From contig NZ_JYMR01000023.1 of NCBI RefSeq assembly GCF_000938255.1, positions 62,001 to 126,000 on the forward strand: a DNA stretch of 64,000 bases. The letters run 5' to 3'. The position numbers and the translations under genes are program-made. Numbering within the stretch: the first letter of the stretch is position 1; every line of letters starts with the position of its first letter. The notes beneath the pieces are model-generated. The model saw nothing but the letters and a program-made list of their open reading frames with translations. It had not been told where the DNA came from and made no database searches. Shown one piece after another: positions 8,202-16,421 of this stretch. The stretch comes from Bradyrhizobium sp. LTSP849. Its GTDB lineage: Bacteria > Pseudomonadota > Alphaproteobacteria > Rhizobiales > Xanthobacteraceae.

Positions 8202-9220
8202 CACGCCACCGCCAGTGCGCGGGGATCGGAGGGCGCGGTGACGCCGTCATAGAGGCCGGCGATGCGGGCGCGCTGGGTGACCATCGCCAGCACCGAGTCG
8301 AGCGCAGGCGTCGGGATTTTGGTCAAGCGGCCCATCTCCTGCACCACGGTAACGAGCGGATCGATCTCCATCGGGCGGCCGCGCTCGAGATCTTGCAGCA
8401 TCGAGGTCTTGTGCGCGCCGACCTTGCGGGCGCCCTCGATGCGGCGCTCGACATCGACACGGAATTTGACGCCAAAGGTCTCGGCGATGCCCTGCGTCTC
8501 CATCATGATCGCGCGCGACAGGGCGCGCGTGGCCGGATCGGTGCAGATCACGTCGAGCGTTGCGTGCGTCAGCGCGCTGATCGGGTTGAAGCAGACATTG
8601 CCCCAGAGTTTCAGCCAGATCTCGTCGCGAATGCGGTCGAGCACAGGGGCCTTCAGGCCGGCCGCGACGAACAGGTCGGCGAGACGCTGCACGTCGGCGG
8701 TGATTTCGCCCGAGGGCTCGCCGAGCGGAAAATTGTTGCCGTAGACGTGGCGGATCACGCCGGGCGCCTCGATCTCGGTCGCGGGATAGACGATGCAGCC
8801 GATGGCGCGCTCGGCGCCGAGTTCGCGCCACTGCCGCCCGCCGGGATCGATGCTCTCCAGCGTCGCGTTCTCATAAGCGCCGCCGTGCTTGTGGAAGTAC
8901 CAATAGGGAATGCCGTTGACGGCGGTGACGATGCGGGTGTGGGGGCCCAGGAGCGGCTGCATCTTCTCGATCACGCCGGTGATCGAATGCGCCTTCAGCG
9001 TGATGATGATGTAGTCCTGCACGCCGAGCTCGGCGGGGTTGTCGGTGCAGCGCGGATGAACCGTATGCTTCTCGTCGCCGGCGAGCAGCGTCAGGCCATG
9101 TTCGCGCATCGCGGCCAGGTGCGCACCGCGCGCGATGAGGCTGACGTCGGCGCCAGCGCGCGCGAGCTGCACTCCAAGATATCCGCCGATCGCGCCGGCG
9201 CCGTAGATGCAGATCTTCAT
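8201..9220 (-). CDS. PanE/ApbA-family reductase (ketopantoate-reductase-like; candidate oxalyl-CoA reductase)
   Basis: A 339-aa NADPH-dependent reductase. The N-terminal Rossmann loop is 'GAGAIGGYLGVQLARAGA' and the C-terminal ketopantoate-reductase domain includes 'DEIWLKLWGNVCFNPISAL' and 'HKTSMLQDLERGRPMEID'. I chose the ATG of 'MKICIYG' because GAGG lies 6 nt upstream; an earlier in-frame start has no ribosome site. Known chemistry of the family is reduction of 2-dehydropantoate. In Methylobacterium extorquens a PanE homologue (PanE2) was reported as an oxalyl-CoA reductase feeding oxalate carbon to glyoxylate. The nearby oxalate genes make that role possible here, but this is inference. 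Confidence 0.85.
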   Translation of the reverse strand: MKICIYGAGAIGGYLGVQLARAGADVSLIARGAHLAAMREHGLTLLAGDEKHTVHPRCTDNPAELGVQDYIIITLKAHSITGVIEKMQPLLGPHTRIVTAVNGIPYWYFHKHGGAYENATLESIDPGGRQWRELGAERAIGCIVYPATEIEAPGVIRHVYGNNFPLGEPSGEITADVQRLADLFVAAGLKAPVLDRIRDEIWLKLWGNVCFNPISALTHATLDVICTDPATRALSRAIMMETQGIAETFGVKFRVDVERRIEGARKVGAHKTSMLQDLERGRPMEIDPLVTVVQEMGRLTKIPTPALDSVLAMVTQRARIAGLYDGVTAPSDPRALAVA

Positions 9221-9264
9221 GAAATCCTCGAAGGGCAAAAACCGGAATTTCGGGACGAAGGATC

Positions 9265-9298
9265 CGGTCCGGCTCGGAAGGATCCGAGCCGGGGCCGG
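9265..9298 (-). terminator. GC-rich stem-loop between CBS and PanE-like genes
   Basis: 'GGCTCGGA' and 'TCCGAGCC' pair perfectly around an AGGA loop, and flanking CC/GG pairs extend the stem. There is no immediate T-run on the minus strand, so it could be a weak terminator or an mRNA-processing/stability hairpin that allows partial read-through from the CBS gene into the reductase pair. Confidence 0.4.
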
Positions 9299-9325
9299 CA
9301 GTCGCAGGGGAAAGGTCTTGTTGCT

Positions 9326-9751
9326 TTAGGCTGCTTGCGGCGTGCCGTTGATCGCTTCGTCGACGACAGCGGCGATGTCGCGCATGCTGATGACGGAGAC
9401 GAGGCTGTAATCGTCGATGACCGGCAGGTGCCGAATATGATTCCGGTTCATCAGGTGCCGGACATGCTCGATCGTGTCGCTCGAGGTGCAGGAGACGAGC
9501 TGCTGCACCGAGACGAGCTGCGAGACTTTTACATTCACGCCGTTGGCGCCGTGCTCGGCGACCGCGCGCACCACGTCGCGCTCGGTGAACATGCCGACGG
9601 CGGTGTTACCCTCCGAGCGGACCACATCCTTTACCACCAGCGCGCTGATATTGTTGGCGCGCATCAGCTTGGCGGCGATACCCACCGTTTCGTTCATTCG
9701 CACCGTAACAACGCGCGGCGTCTTCTTGCGCAGAATGTCTCCGACCAGCAT
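9326..9751 (-). CDS. Tandem CBS-domain protein
   Basis: A 141-aa protein consisting of two CBS motifs (about 8-65 and 75-130), a module that binds adenosine ligands such as AMP, ATP or SAM and regulates partner proteins. Typical sequence is 'MRANNISALVVKD', 'VGMFTERDVVRAVAEHG', 'MNRNHIRHLPVID' and 'LVSVISMRDI'. The start is fixed by AGGGAGG seven bases before the ATG. A 17-bp palindrome shared with the oxalate genes sits 35 nt upstream of the start codon, so expression is probably tied to oxalate. No catalytic domain is attached; it may act on a transporter or enzyme in trans (inference). Confidence 0.87.
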   Translation of the reverse strand: MLVGDILRKKTPRVVTVRMNETVGIAAKLMRANNISALVVKDVVRSEGNTAVGMFTERDVVRAVAEHGANGVNVKVSQLVSVQQLVSCTSSDTIEHVRHLMNRNHIRHLPVIDDYSLVSVISMRDIAAVVDEAINGTPQAA

Positions 9752-9785
9752 TGCAACCTCCCTAGGTGAATGATGAGGGCAAGTG

Positions 9786-9802
9786 TGGTATACATTATGC
9801 CA
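9786..9802. promoter_or_regulatory. Predicted GntR operator, site 1 (upstream of CBS gene)
   Basis: TGGTATA-CAT-TATGCCA is a 7-3-7 palindrome matching the consensus TGGYATW-N3-TATRCCA found at five other promoters in this window. It lies 35 bases before the CBS gene start. The proposed binder is the GntR/FCD protein encoded at 21509-22237. Confidence 0.7.
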
Positions 9803-9890
9803 ATCGTCAAGCGCTGGATTTGGCCGATCCGAAAAATCTTGCGACAGCAATGCTGACGTGTGCGGCAAGCCAAAAAGAACAAGCCAAAAA

Positions 9891-9918
9891 GAAAGGGCGC
9901 ATCGCTGCGCCCCTTCTT
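9891..9918 (-). terminator. Rho-independent terminator of the first OFA transporter gene
   Basis: On the minus strand GGGCGCA-GCGA-TGCGCCC forms a perfect hairpin followed by TTTCTTTTT. It starts about 30 bases after the transporter stop codon. Confidence 0.8.
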
Positions 9919-9943
9919 GATGGATGCGGTTGTTGCGCGGAGG

Positions 9944-11260
9944 CTATGCCGCCTTGGTGCTTCCCGCCGCCGTCTCGGCAACCGTCGCTTCCTTGCCGAG
10001 GATGAAGGAGCGGCGCAGCGGCTTGATCACGAACAGCGCCATCAGCGCGGCGGTCGCATTCAATGCGACGGCCACCACGAACACGGCCTTCCAGCCATAG
10101 GCGGCCGAGATCACGCTTGCGAGCGGGACCAGCAACGCGGCGGTGCCCTTCGCGGTGTAGAGCATGCCGTTGTTGGTGGTCGCATACTTCGAACCAAACG
10201 TGTCGCCGCAGGTGGCGGGGAACAGCGAGTAGATCTCGCCGAACACACCGAAATAGACCGCGGTCGCGAGCACGAACACGATCGGGATCTGGCCATAGGC
10301 CGACAGCGTCAGCAGCATGACTGCGGCGGTACCGAAGGCAATGAACATGGTGTGCTCGCGGCCAATCGTATCGGAGACCCAGCCGAAGAAGGGGCGGCCG
10401 AAGCCGTCGAAGATGCGGTCGAGCGAAATCGCGAAGGTCAGCGCCGCCATCTGGAAGCCGAGAAGCGTGACCGGCGTGTCGGCGATCTTGAAGTCATGCG
10501 CGATCGGGGCGATCTGCGCCGCGGTCATCAGGCCGCCGGAGGCGACCATGACGAAGACGAGGTACATGACCCAGAAAATAGGCGCACGCAGCACCTGGGG
10601 CGGGGTAAAGTCGATCTTGGTCTGCGGCAGATTGAGCTGCTTCTTCTTCGGCGGGATCGAGATCCGTGGTGGCTGAATGAAGAAAGCGAGCACGAACACG
10701 ATCAGGCCCTGGCCGATGCCGAACTTCAAGAACGCGGTCTGGTAGCCGCTCGATGCGATCATCATCGCGATCGGCACCACGGTCAGCGCGGCGCCTGCGC
10801 CGAAACCTGCGGCTGTCGCGCCGGCGGCGAGACCGCGGCGATCGGGAAACCATTTCAGGGCGTTGCCGACGCAGGTGCCGTACACCGCGCCCGCGCCCAT
10901 GCCGCCGACGACCGCGGCCGCGTAGAGCAGGGGAAGCGTGTCAGCATAGGAGTTGAGAATCCAGGAGAGCGCGATCATCACGCCGCCGAACATGATGACG
11001 ATGCGCGGGCCGTATTTGTCGACGAACCAGGCTTCGATTGGCACGAGCCAGGTCTCGGTGACGACGAAGATGGTGAAAGCGAGCTGGATCGCGGCGCGTC
11101 CCCAATGGTGGGCCGCATCGATCGGATCCACGAACAGCGTCCAGCCGTATTGCAGGTTGGCAATCATCGCCATGCAGACGATGCCCATGCCGAGCTGGAA
11201 CCAACGAAAACCTGTGCGAAGGGGCGCCGCGGTCACGGCGCCATCCGTGCTGGACATCAT
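9944..11260 (-). CDS. OFA-family MFS transporter (oxalate/formate antiporter-like)
   Basis: A 438-aa, twelve-helix major facilitator of the oxalate/formate antiporter family. Family marks are 'ANLQYGWTLFVDPI' in helix 1, 'DKYGPRIVI' in the 2-3 loop, 'GMGAGAVYGTCVGNALKWF' and 'LYTAKGTAALLVPLAS' in helix 11, where a membrane-embedded Lys corresponds to the substrate-binding Lys of OxlT (family knowledge). I chose the tandem ATG preceded by GGGAGG, not an upstream start that would add 41 poor codons. A predicted operator lies about 100 nt upstream and a terminator follows. It is paralogous to the next gene. The substrate could be oxalate, formate or another dicarboxylate. Confidence 0.88.
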   Translation of the reverse strand: MMSSTDGAVTAAPLRTGFRWFQLGMGIVCMAMIANLQYGWTLFVDPIDAAHHWGRAAIQLAFTIFVVTETWLVPIEAWFVDKYGPRIVIMFGGVMIALSWILNSYADTLPLLYAAAVVGGMGAGAVYGTCVGNALKWFPDRRGLAAGATAAGFGAGAALTVVPIAMMIASSGYQTAFLKFGIGQGLIVFVLAFFIQPPRISIPPKKKQLNLPQTKIDFTPPQVLRAPIFWVMYLVFVMVASGGLMTAAQIAPIAHDFKIADTPVTLLGFQMAALTFAISLDRIFDGFGRPFFGWVSDTIGREHTMFIAFGTAAVMLLTLSAYGQIPIVFVLATAVYFGVFGEIYSLFPATCGDTFGSKYATTNNGMLYTAKGTAALLVPLASVISAAYGWKAVFVVAVALNATAALMALFVIKPLRRSFILGKEATVAETAAGSTKAA

Positions 11261-11358
11261 CAACAACCTCCCAAGCGCCTGTCTGGTCGACATCAATTGC
11301 CAAGATGACCTGATGTCGCAAACATTGTGTCTTATCGTCGCAAGCGCAGAGGCAAGCT

Positions 11359-11375
11359 TGGTATACGATATTCCA
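11359..11375. promoter_or_regulatory. Predicted GntR operator, site 2 (upstream of first OFA gene)
   Basis: TGGTATA-CGA-TATTCCA matches the 17-bp palindromic consensus with one deviation in the right half. It lies about 100 bases upstream of the transporter start. Confidence 0.65.
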
Positions 11376-11461
11376 GAATGCAAGCCCTATCTTGCGGGCG
11401 GGCTCAAGAAAAGTGCGCGGTTCCCTTCTGATTCCAAGAATTATCCGGGCTTCGCGCAAAA

Positions 11462-11490
11462 CGAAAACGCCCGGCCACGAGGGCCGGGCG
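11462..11490 (-). terminator. Rho-independent terminator of oxlT
   Basis: On the minus strand CGCCCGGCCCTCGTGGCCGGGCG folds into a strong hairpin and is followed by TTTTCGTTTT. It lies about 30 bases after the oxlT stop codon. Confidence 0.82.
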
Positions 11491-11520
11491 TCACGCGCGA
11501 GATCGCGTTCGCGAAGCGTG

Positions 11521-12810
11521 TCAGACGGTCGATTGCGCGACCACGACCTTGCGCCAGGGTTTCAGCACGAGGATCGCGAGCAGCGAGGCCAGGATGTTGG
11601 CGCCGGCCGCGAGGATGAACACGTTGTCCCAATGGCCGGAGGTCTGCTGCACATAATTGGCGAGCGGCACCAGAAGCGCGGCCGTGCCCTTGGCGGTGTA
11701 GAGCAGGCCGGCATTGGTGGTCGCGAATTTTGCGCCGAACGTATCTGTGCAGGTCGAGGGGAACAGCGAGTAGATCTCGCCCCAGGCAAAGAACACGAAG
11801 CCTGACAGGATCACGAACCAGATTGGATCCTGGCCCCAGAGGTAAAGCATCCAGATGCCAAAGCCTTCCATGCCGAAGGCGATGAACATCGTGTTCTCGC
11901 GGCCGATCATGTCGGAGATCCAGCCGAAGAACGGACGCGTCAGGCCGTTGAGCACGCGGTCGATGGTCGCTGCGAACGTCACCGCGGTCATGGTCATGCC
12001 GATCAGCGTGACCGGAACGCTGTCGACCTTCCAGTCGACCGCGATCGGCTTCAGGTTCGCCGTCACCATCAAGCCGCCAGCACCGACGATCACGAACATG
12101 AAGTACATCAGCCAGAAGATCGGCTGACGCAGCACCTCGGTCGGCTGGTAGTTGCGACGCGTCTGCACGAGTGCTGCATTCGCCACCACGTTCGGGACCT
12201 GCCCCGGCTTCGGCGCAAGCAGGAAAAACGCGAGGATGCAGATGATGATGCCTTGTCCCAGGCCGAAATAGAGGAAGGTGGTCTGGAAGCCACTGTCCTT
12301 GATCATGGCCTGGATCGGCGCGACGGTGAGGGCCGAGCCCGCACCGAAGCCTGCGGCGGTGATGCCCGCGGCAAGGCCGCGCTTGTCGGGAAACCATTTC
12401 AGCGCGTTGCCGACGCAGGTGCCATAGACGCCGCCGGCGCCGATGCCGGCGACGATCATGCCGAGATAGAAGCCGTTGAGCGTGGTGGCCTGCGCGTTGA
12501 TCGCCCAGCCGATCGCGCAGAGCACGCCACCGACGAGCACGACGAGGCGCGGACCGTATTTATCGACAAACCATCCTTCGACCGGCACCAGCCAGGTCTC
12601 GAACAAAACAAACAGCGTAAAGGCCCACTGGATCGAGGCGCGATCCCAACCGAAAGTCTTCTGGATGTCCGGGACGAAGAACGTCCAGCCATATTGGTAG
12701 TTCGCGATCATCACCATGGCCGCTACGCCGATCGCCAATTGCGCCCAGCGATACGTGTCGCTGACGCGCGCGGCTGTAGGGGCTGTTGTTGCCTGCACCA
12801 TGTCCGTCAT
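11521..12810 (-). CDS. oxlT: Oxalate/formate antiporter
   Basis: A 429-aa OFA-family major facilitator predicted to import oxalate in exchange for formate at the inner membrane. It has twelve hydrophobic helices, with 'MIANYQYGWTFFVPDI' in helix 1, 'DKYGPRLVVLVGG', 'GIGAGGVYGTCVGNALKW', 'RPFFGWISDMIGRE' and the Lys-containing 'LLYTAKGTAALLVPLANY' in helix 11. It shares long stretches with the adjacent transporter, so the pair arose by duplication. It has its own predicted operator and terminator and is thus a separate transcript. The nearby frc and oxc genes, which consume oxalate and release formate, support the assignment. Confidence 0.88.
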   Translation of the reverse strand: MTDMVQATTAPTAARVSDTYRWAQLAIGVAAMVMIANYQYGWTFFVPDIQKTFGWDRASIQWAFTLFVLFETWLVPVEGWFVDKYGPRLVVLVGGVLCAIGWAINAQATTLNGFYLGMIVAGIGAGGVYGTCVGNALKWFPDKRGLAAGITAAGFGAGSALTVAPIQAMIKDSGFQTTFLYFGLGQGIIICILAFFLLAPKPGQVPNVVANAALVQTRRNYQPTEVLRQPIFWLMYFMFVIVGAGGLMVTANLKPIAVDWKVDSVPVTLIGMTMTAVTFAATIDRVLNGLTRPFFGWISDMIGRENTMFIAFGMEGFGIWMLYLWGQDPIWFVILSGFVFFAWGEIYSLFPSTCTDTFGAKFATTNAGLLYTAKGTAALLVPLANYVQQTSGHWDNVFILAAGANILASLLAILVLKPWRKVVVAQSTV

Positions 12811-12861
12811 AAATCCTCCAATAAGCGCTTCTGTTTTTTTGAGCGAGCGTTGGCTGCATTG

Positions 12862-12878
12862 TTGTATTCATTATGCCA
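12862..12878. promoter_or_regulatory. Predicted GntR operator, site 3 (upstream of oxlT)
   Basis: TTGTATT-CAT-TATGCCA has a full right half-site and a weaker left half-site of the shared 17-bp palindrome. It lies about 52 bases before the oxlT start. Confidence 0.6.
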
Positions 12879-12962
12879 AGCTTCAAGCGCACGCCGGCCT
12901 ATTGTGCGCTTATGACGCAACCTCTTTGCGAGGTGGCGTGAATGAGCCGATTCCCAAATAGA

Positions 12963-12987
12963 AATGGCCCCGCTGAGCGGGGCCATT
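12963..12987 (-). terminator. Rho-independent terminator of the 46-aa gene
   Basis: AATGGCCCCGC and GCGGGGCCATT pair perfectly around a TGA/TCA loop. On the minus strand the stem is followed by TCTATTT. It is about 75 bases after the stop codon of the small gene at 13059-13199. Confidence 0.72.
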
Positions 12988-13018
12988 CTTCAAAAGTAGG
13001 AATTCGCTTGTTTTACAA

Positions 13019-13043
13019 CCGGCGCGACAATTCGACGCGCCGG
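13019..13043 (-). other. Stem-loop just after the 46-aa gene
   Basis: CCGGCGCG and CGCGCCGG pair perfectly over a 9-base loop, 15 bases after the stop codon. It is a second hairpin upstream of the main terminator and may protect the transcript 3' end or act as an additional terminator. Confidence 0.5.
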
Positions 13044-13058
13044 ACTCTGATCTCGCCT

Positions 13059-13199
13059 TTACAGGCCGAAGCGGGGCAGGTCGCCGTTGTGGCTCGAGAT
13101 CTCGGCGCTGGCCATCAGCAAGCGATCAAGCGCGGCCATGAAACGGGCGAACAGCGAGGTGGAGGAGGGGGCGAGCGCGACGGAAGCGGTCTTGGACAT
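13059..13199 (-). CDS. 46-aa small protein in the oxalate region
   Basis: A short open frame beginning 'MSKTASVALAPSST' and ending 'EISSHNGDLPRFGL', with an amphipathic central helix 'LFARFMAALDRLLMASA'. The start is supported by AAAGGA seven bases upstream. It has its own upstream copy of the 17-bp operator (13254-13270) and hairpins after the stop, which argues that it is a real monocistronic gene. The C-terminal pattern resembles small uncharacterised rhizobial proteins of the DUF1127 type (weak). Its function is unknown; a small regulator or membrane-associated partner of the transporters is possible. Confidence 0.65.
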   Translation of the reverse strand: MSKTASVALAPSSTSLFARFMAALDRLLMASAEISSHNGDLPRFGL

Positions 13200-13253
13200 C
13201 GGAATTCCTTTCTCGAGACGGTCAGTATCGCTGTCTCATTTCAAGGGCAACGT

Positions 13254-13270
13254 ATGTATACCAGATGCCA
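13254..13270. promoter_or_regulatory. Predicted GntR operator, site 4 (upstream of 46-aa gene)
   Basis: Read on the minus strand it is TGGCATC-TGG-TATACAT, fitting TGGYATW-N3-TATRCCA with three mismatches, one in the left half and two at the far end. It lies 55 bases upstream of the small gene. Confidence 0.55.
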
Positions 13271-13459
13271 AAGTCCATGCATTCCATTGCATGGCAGCAT
13301 TTAACCTACCGCATTGCAGCATAATGATGCGTTAAAGCAGCCGTTTTGGGCGTAAACGGGTGCGGAATCCGCCCGGTATGCCACGGGACCGGTCTTGGCA
13401 CCGCAGTGCAAAACCGCTAGTGGTCTGCCCCCTTTTCCAATCATCTCGCAGAGTGGTTC

Positions 13460-14785
13460 ATGTCGAGCGCCTCGCCCGCCGTCTCGATCGGCATCGATTT
13501 TGGGACCAGCAACACGGTCGTCGCGATCGCGGCGGACGACCGCCGGGTCGAGGCCATCCGCTTCGACCATGGCGGGCAACGGCACAGCGTCTTTGTGTCG
13601 GCCCTGTGCTTCTGGGAGGACCGGCCGGGAGCCGGAGCCCAGGCCGAAGGCGGCCCGTGGGCGATCGAGCAGTTTCTCGAAGGACGCCACATCTACCGCT
13701 TCCTGCAATCGTTCAAGACCTTCGCCGCGAGCAGCAGTTTCAACACCACCCAGGTGTTTCGGCAGCGCTACAAGTTCGAGGATATTTTAGCGGCGTTCCT
13801 GCGGACGCTGGCGCGCCATGGCGGTGACAAGTTCGGCTTCGAGGCCGCAAACATCACGGTCGGCCGCCCCGTGCGCTTCGCCGGTGGCAATCCCGACGAG
13901 ATGCTGGCGATGCAGCGCTACCGGGCCGCGTTCGAACGCCTCGGTGCCGGCCACGCGCGTTACGTTTATGAGCCGGTCGGGGCGGCGTTCTCCTTTGCCC
14001 GCCGGCTGGAGCGCGATGCCACCGTACTGGTTGCGGATTTCGGCGGCGGCACCAGCGATTTCTCGGTGATGCGTTTCTCGCGTACAGGCGGTGCTTTGCG
14101 CGCCGAGCCGCTTGGACACGCCGGCATCGGGATTGCGGGCGACACGTTCGATTACCGCATCGTCGACCACGTCGTCTCGCCGCGGCTGGGCAAGGGCTCG
14201 AGCTTCCGCTCGTTCGACAAGGTGCTGCCGGTCCCGAGCGGCCACTACACCAACCTCGCGCGCTGGCATCAGCTCGCGCTGATGAAGAGCAACGGCGATC
14301 TGCGCGAGCTGCGCGAGCTTGCGCGAACCGCGCTGAAGCCGAAGCTTCTTGAAGATTTCATCACCATCGTCGATCTCGACCTCGGCTTTTCGCTGTATCG
14401 CGCGGTGTCCGACGCCAAGGTCGCGCTGTCGGGCCACGACGAGGTGGACTTCCGCTTCAAGGGCGGCGGCGTCGACATTGGTGCGACCATCACACGGAAA
14501 AACTTCGAAGCCTGGATTGCCGACGATGTGGCCCGGCTCAGTGCCACCGTCGACAAGGTGCTAGGCGAGGCCGGCATCACCGCACGCGAGGTGGAAAAGG
14601 TGTTTTTGACCGGCGGCACTTCGTTCGTGCCCGCCGTACGAAAACTGTTCGCCGAGCGGTTTGGCAACGAACGGCTGATGTCGGGGGACCAGTTCGAGTC
14701 GATCGCCTATGGCCTCGCCTTGATCGGACACAGTCCCGATCCGGATCGCTGGACCGCGGACGGCGGGCTCAAGTCTAGAGCATGA
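13460..14785 (+). CDS. Hsp70-family ATPase (YegD-like)
   Basis: A 441-aa protein with the actin-like ATPase fold of Hsp70 but without the C-terminal peptide-binding domain, as in E. coli YegD. Nucleotide-binding motifs are 'IGIDFGTSNTVVAIA' (phosphate 1, about 10-24), 'VADFGGGTSDFSV' (phosphate 2) and 'FLTGGTSFVPAVRKLF' (adenosine motif). Length matches YegD-type proteins. It is transcribed away from the small oxalate-region gene and is isolated by an intergenic palindrome downstream. A chaperone-like role is inferred from family only. Confidence 0.88.
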   Translation: MSSASPAVSIGIDFGTSNTVVAIAADDRRVEAIRFDHGGQRHSVFVSALCFWEDRPGAGAQAEGGPWAIEQFLEGRHIYRFLQSFKTFAASSSFNTTQVFRQRYKFEDILAAFLRTLARHGGDKFGFEAANITVGRPVRFAGGNPDEMLAMQRYRAAFERLGAGHARYVYEPVGAAFSFARRLERDATVLVADFGGGTSDFSVMRFSRTGGALRAEPLGHAGIGIAGDTFDYRIVDHVVSPRLGKGSSFRSFDKVLPVPSGHYTNLARWHQLALMKSNGDLRELRELARTALKPKLLEDFITIVDLDLGFSLYRAVSDAKVALSGHDEVDFRFKGGGVDIGATITRKNFEAWIADDVARLSATVDKVLGEAGITAREVEKVFLTGGTSFVPAVRKLFAERFGNERLMSGDQFESIAYGLALIGHSPDPDRWTADGGLKSRA

Positions 14786-14896
14786 TCCGGAAAAGTGTGC
14801 AGCGGTATTCCCTCGCGTCAAACGCGGAACGCGTTTGCGCGGAGATCATGCTCAAACAAAAATCCTGAAGCGCGATGACGCGCTTTAGGCAGGCGC
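14777..14896. repeat. Rhizobial palindromic element (family C, 'GAGCATGATC' type)
   Basis: 'AGAGCATGATCCGGAAAAGT' at the left is matched by inverted 'GATCATGCTC' at 14844-14853, followed by a short 'GCGCGATGACGCGC'-like motif. It overlaps the last codons of the Hsp70-like gene. Elements with these ends are dispersed in Rhizobiales (recalled). Confidence 0.65.
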
Positions 14897-14931
14897 GTAG
14901 GCCTATGGCCGCGCGCCCGCCTATCCTCGCG

Positions 14932-15375
14932 CTATTGGTTGATCTCGGGCTCGACGAGCCTTGCGAGATTCCGCAGCGATTCCTGCCAGCCGAGATAACA
15001 GGCTTCCGCCGGAATGACGTCCGGGATACCTGCCTGCGTGATGTCGAGCTCGGTGCCCACCAACACTTTCTTCAGCACCACAGTCACCTGAATCTCGCCA
15101 GGCAAATTGGGATCGTCGAATCTGTCCGTGTATCGCAGGCGTTCGCCCGGGACCAGCTCGACATATTCGCCGCCAAACGCGTGGCTGTGGCCCGTCGTAA
15201 AATTCCGGAACGACATCTTGAACGTGCCCCCGACCTTAGGCTCCAGATGATGCACGGTGCAGGCAAAGCCATTGGGCGGAAGCCATTTCGCAAGCGCGTC
15301 CGCCTCCAGGAAGGCGCGATAGAGTTTCTCCGGGCTGGTCGTCAGAACACGGTGCAGGCGTACGGTGCTGGGCAT
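14932..15375 (-). CDS. SRPBCC (AHSA1-like) family protein
   Basis: A 147-aa START/Bet v1-like protein. Typical AHSA1 features are 'TSPEKLYRAFLEADALAKWL' near the N-terminus, 'GFACTVHHLEPKVGGTFKM', 'YVELVPGERLRYTDRF' and the C-terminal 'CYLGWQESLRNLARLVE'. These proteins have a hydrophobic ligand cavity; many bacterial members are of unknown function. I chose the ATG at 15375 because GAGGAT lies eight bases before it; the ATG nine bases upstream is an alternative. Confidence 0.85.
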   Translation of the reverse strand: MPSTVRLHRVLTTSPEKLYRAFLEADALAKWLPPNGFACTVHHLEPKVGGTFKMSFRNFTTGHSHAFGGEYVELVPGERLRYTDRFDDPNLPGEIQVTVVLKKVLVGTELDITQAGIPDVIPAEACYLGWQESLRNLARLVEPEINQ

Positions 15376-15532
15376 AATCGTCATCCTCATCAATTGGCGG
15401 GCTCGACGTTGACGTCTGCTGCCCATTCATGTCCAGAGGACGAACGTGACGCCGCCGATCCGACACAACATCTCGATTTTCTTGCCGGCTTTTTGTTGGC
15501 AATGCCTGCGGCGGATCGTCTGGCCGGAACCG

Positions 15533-16222
15533 CTAGACCACCGTCGCATCCTGCGGCGTCATCGTGAACGCAAGCCGATAGCGGCCCGGCGTCGGATTGT
15601 CGCGCGCACCCGCAGCGCGAAGCCCGGATGGTGAGAGTTGGTCGGCCGTCACGCGCTCGATTGCGTCTGGATCGTAACCGGACAGCAACACGATCCAATC
15701 GGCGACGCCGTCGGCCCCCCGGATCTGCTGCTCGGTCGTCGGCGATTTCGTCCTGGGCGTGTCGGTGAGGAGGAGGTGGGCACCCGTCACTCCCGGCCTC
15801 TGTGCCAAGGCACCGAGCGTCTCCGAGAGGTGTGCCTGCAACTCCGTCTCCCGTCCGGCATCCGGCGAAAGCCTGATGGTCGCAAGCGACGTCGCAATGC
15901 CGCCGCCAAAACTGGCTGCGATCCGGCTCTGGCTGCGGACCATGCCGAGATGATGCGGCATCATCTTGGTCGACAATGATATCGGGGAGTTGAGCCGGTC
16001 GAGATATCCCCGCGATGTAAGCACGTCGTATTGCTCCAGCTCGTAGAGCACGAAGAAACCTTCCGCATTCTCGGTGCTGGCCCAGCGCGATCCGCGCCGG
16101 AAGCCGGGAATGCTCATCCGCTCCGGAAAATGCTCGTGCGAATGCCAGTCGCCGAACTCTGCACGCTGCTCTGGACGCACGTTCCACCACATTGCGACGG
16201 CTGCCTTGCCCAACAGTGACAT
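15533..16222 (-). CDS. Conserved hypothetical protein, possible dimeric alpha/beta barrel
   Basis: A 229-aa protein starting at the ATG preceded by GAGGTC ('MSLLGKAAVAMWWNV'); a longer frame upstream lacks a ribosome site. The N-terminal half contains 'DWHSHEHFPERMSIPGF', reminiscent of EthD/DUF4286-type dimeric ferredoxin-like barrels that bind small ligands. The second half may be a repeat of that fold ('TELQAHLSETLGALAQRPGV'). No catalytic assignment can be made. It lies 157 nt upstream of the SRPBCC gene on the same strand. Confidence 0.65.
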   Translation of the reverse strand: MSLLGKAAVAMWWNVRPEQRAEFGDWHSHEHFPERMSIPGFRRGSRWASTENAEGFFVLYELEQYDVLTSRGYLDRLNSPISLSTKMMPHHLGMVRSQSRIAASFGGGIATSLATIRLSPDAGRETELQAHLSETLGALAQRPGVTGAHLLLTDTPRTKSPTTEQQIRGADGVADWIVLLSGYDPDAIERVTADQLSPSGLRAAGARDNPTPGRYRLAFTMTPQDATVV

Positions 16223-16421
16223 GCTGACCTCGATCTTTTTCCGTCGTTGGCCGGAAGTCGCGTCGTCGTCCCGCGAAAGACGCCACTTGGTGATGGGGCT
16301 CAACCGGCCTGCATGTGGCGTGTGTCGTGATGTGGCGACATGCATACCATACGCAGGCTGCGCCTGCTCACGTGCCACGCGCGCAGCTCTGGATAGATCG
16401 AGGCCACAATTCCGCTGTCGT

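Noticed and set aside
16343..16360. ATGCATACCATACGCAG-like sequence similar to the operator
   Set aside because: It has neither half-site intact and lies inside a coding-poor overlap near an unrelated gene.
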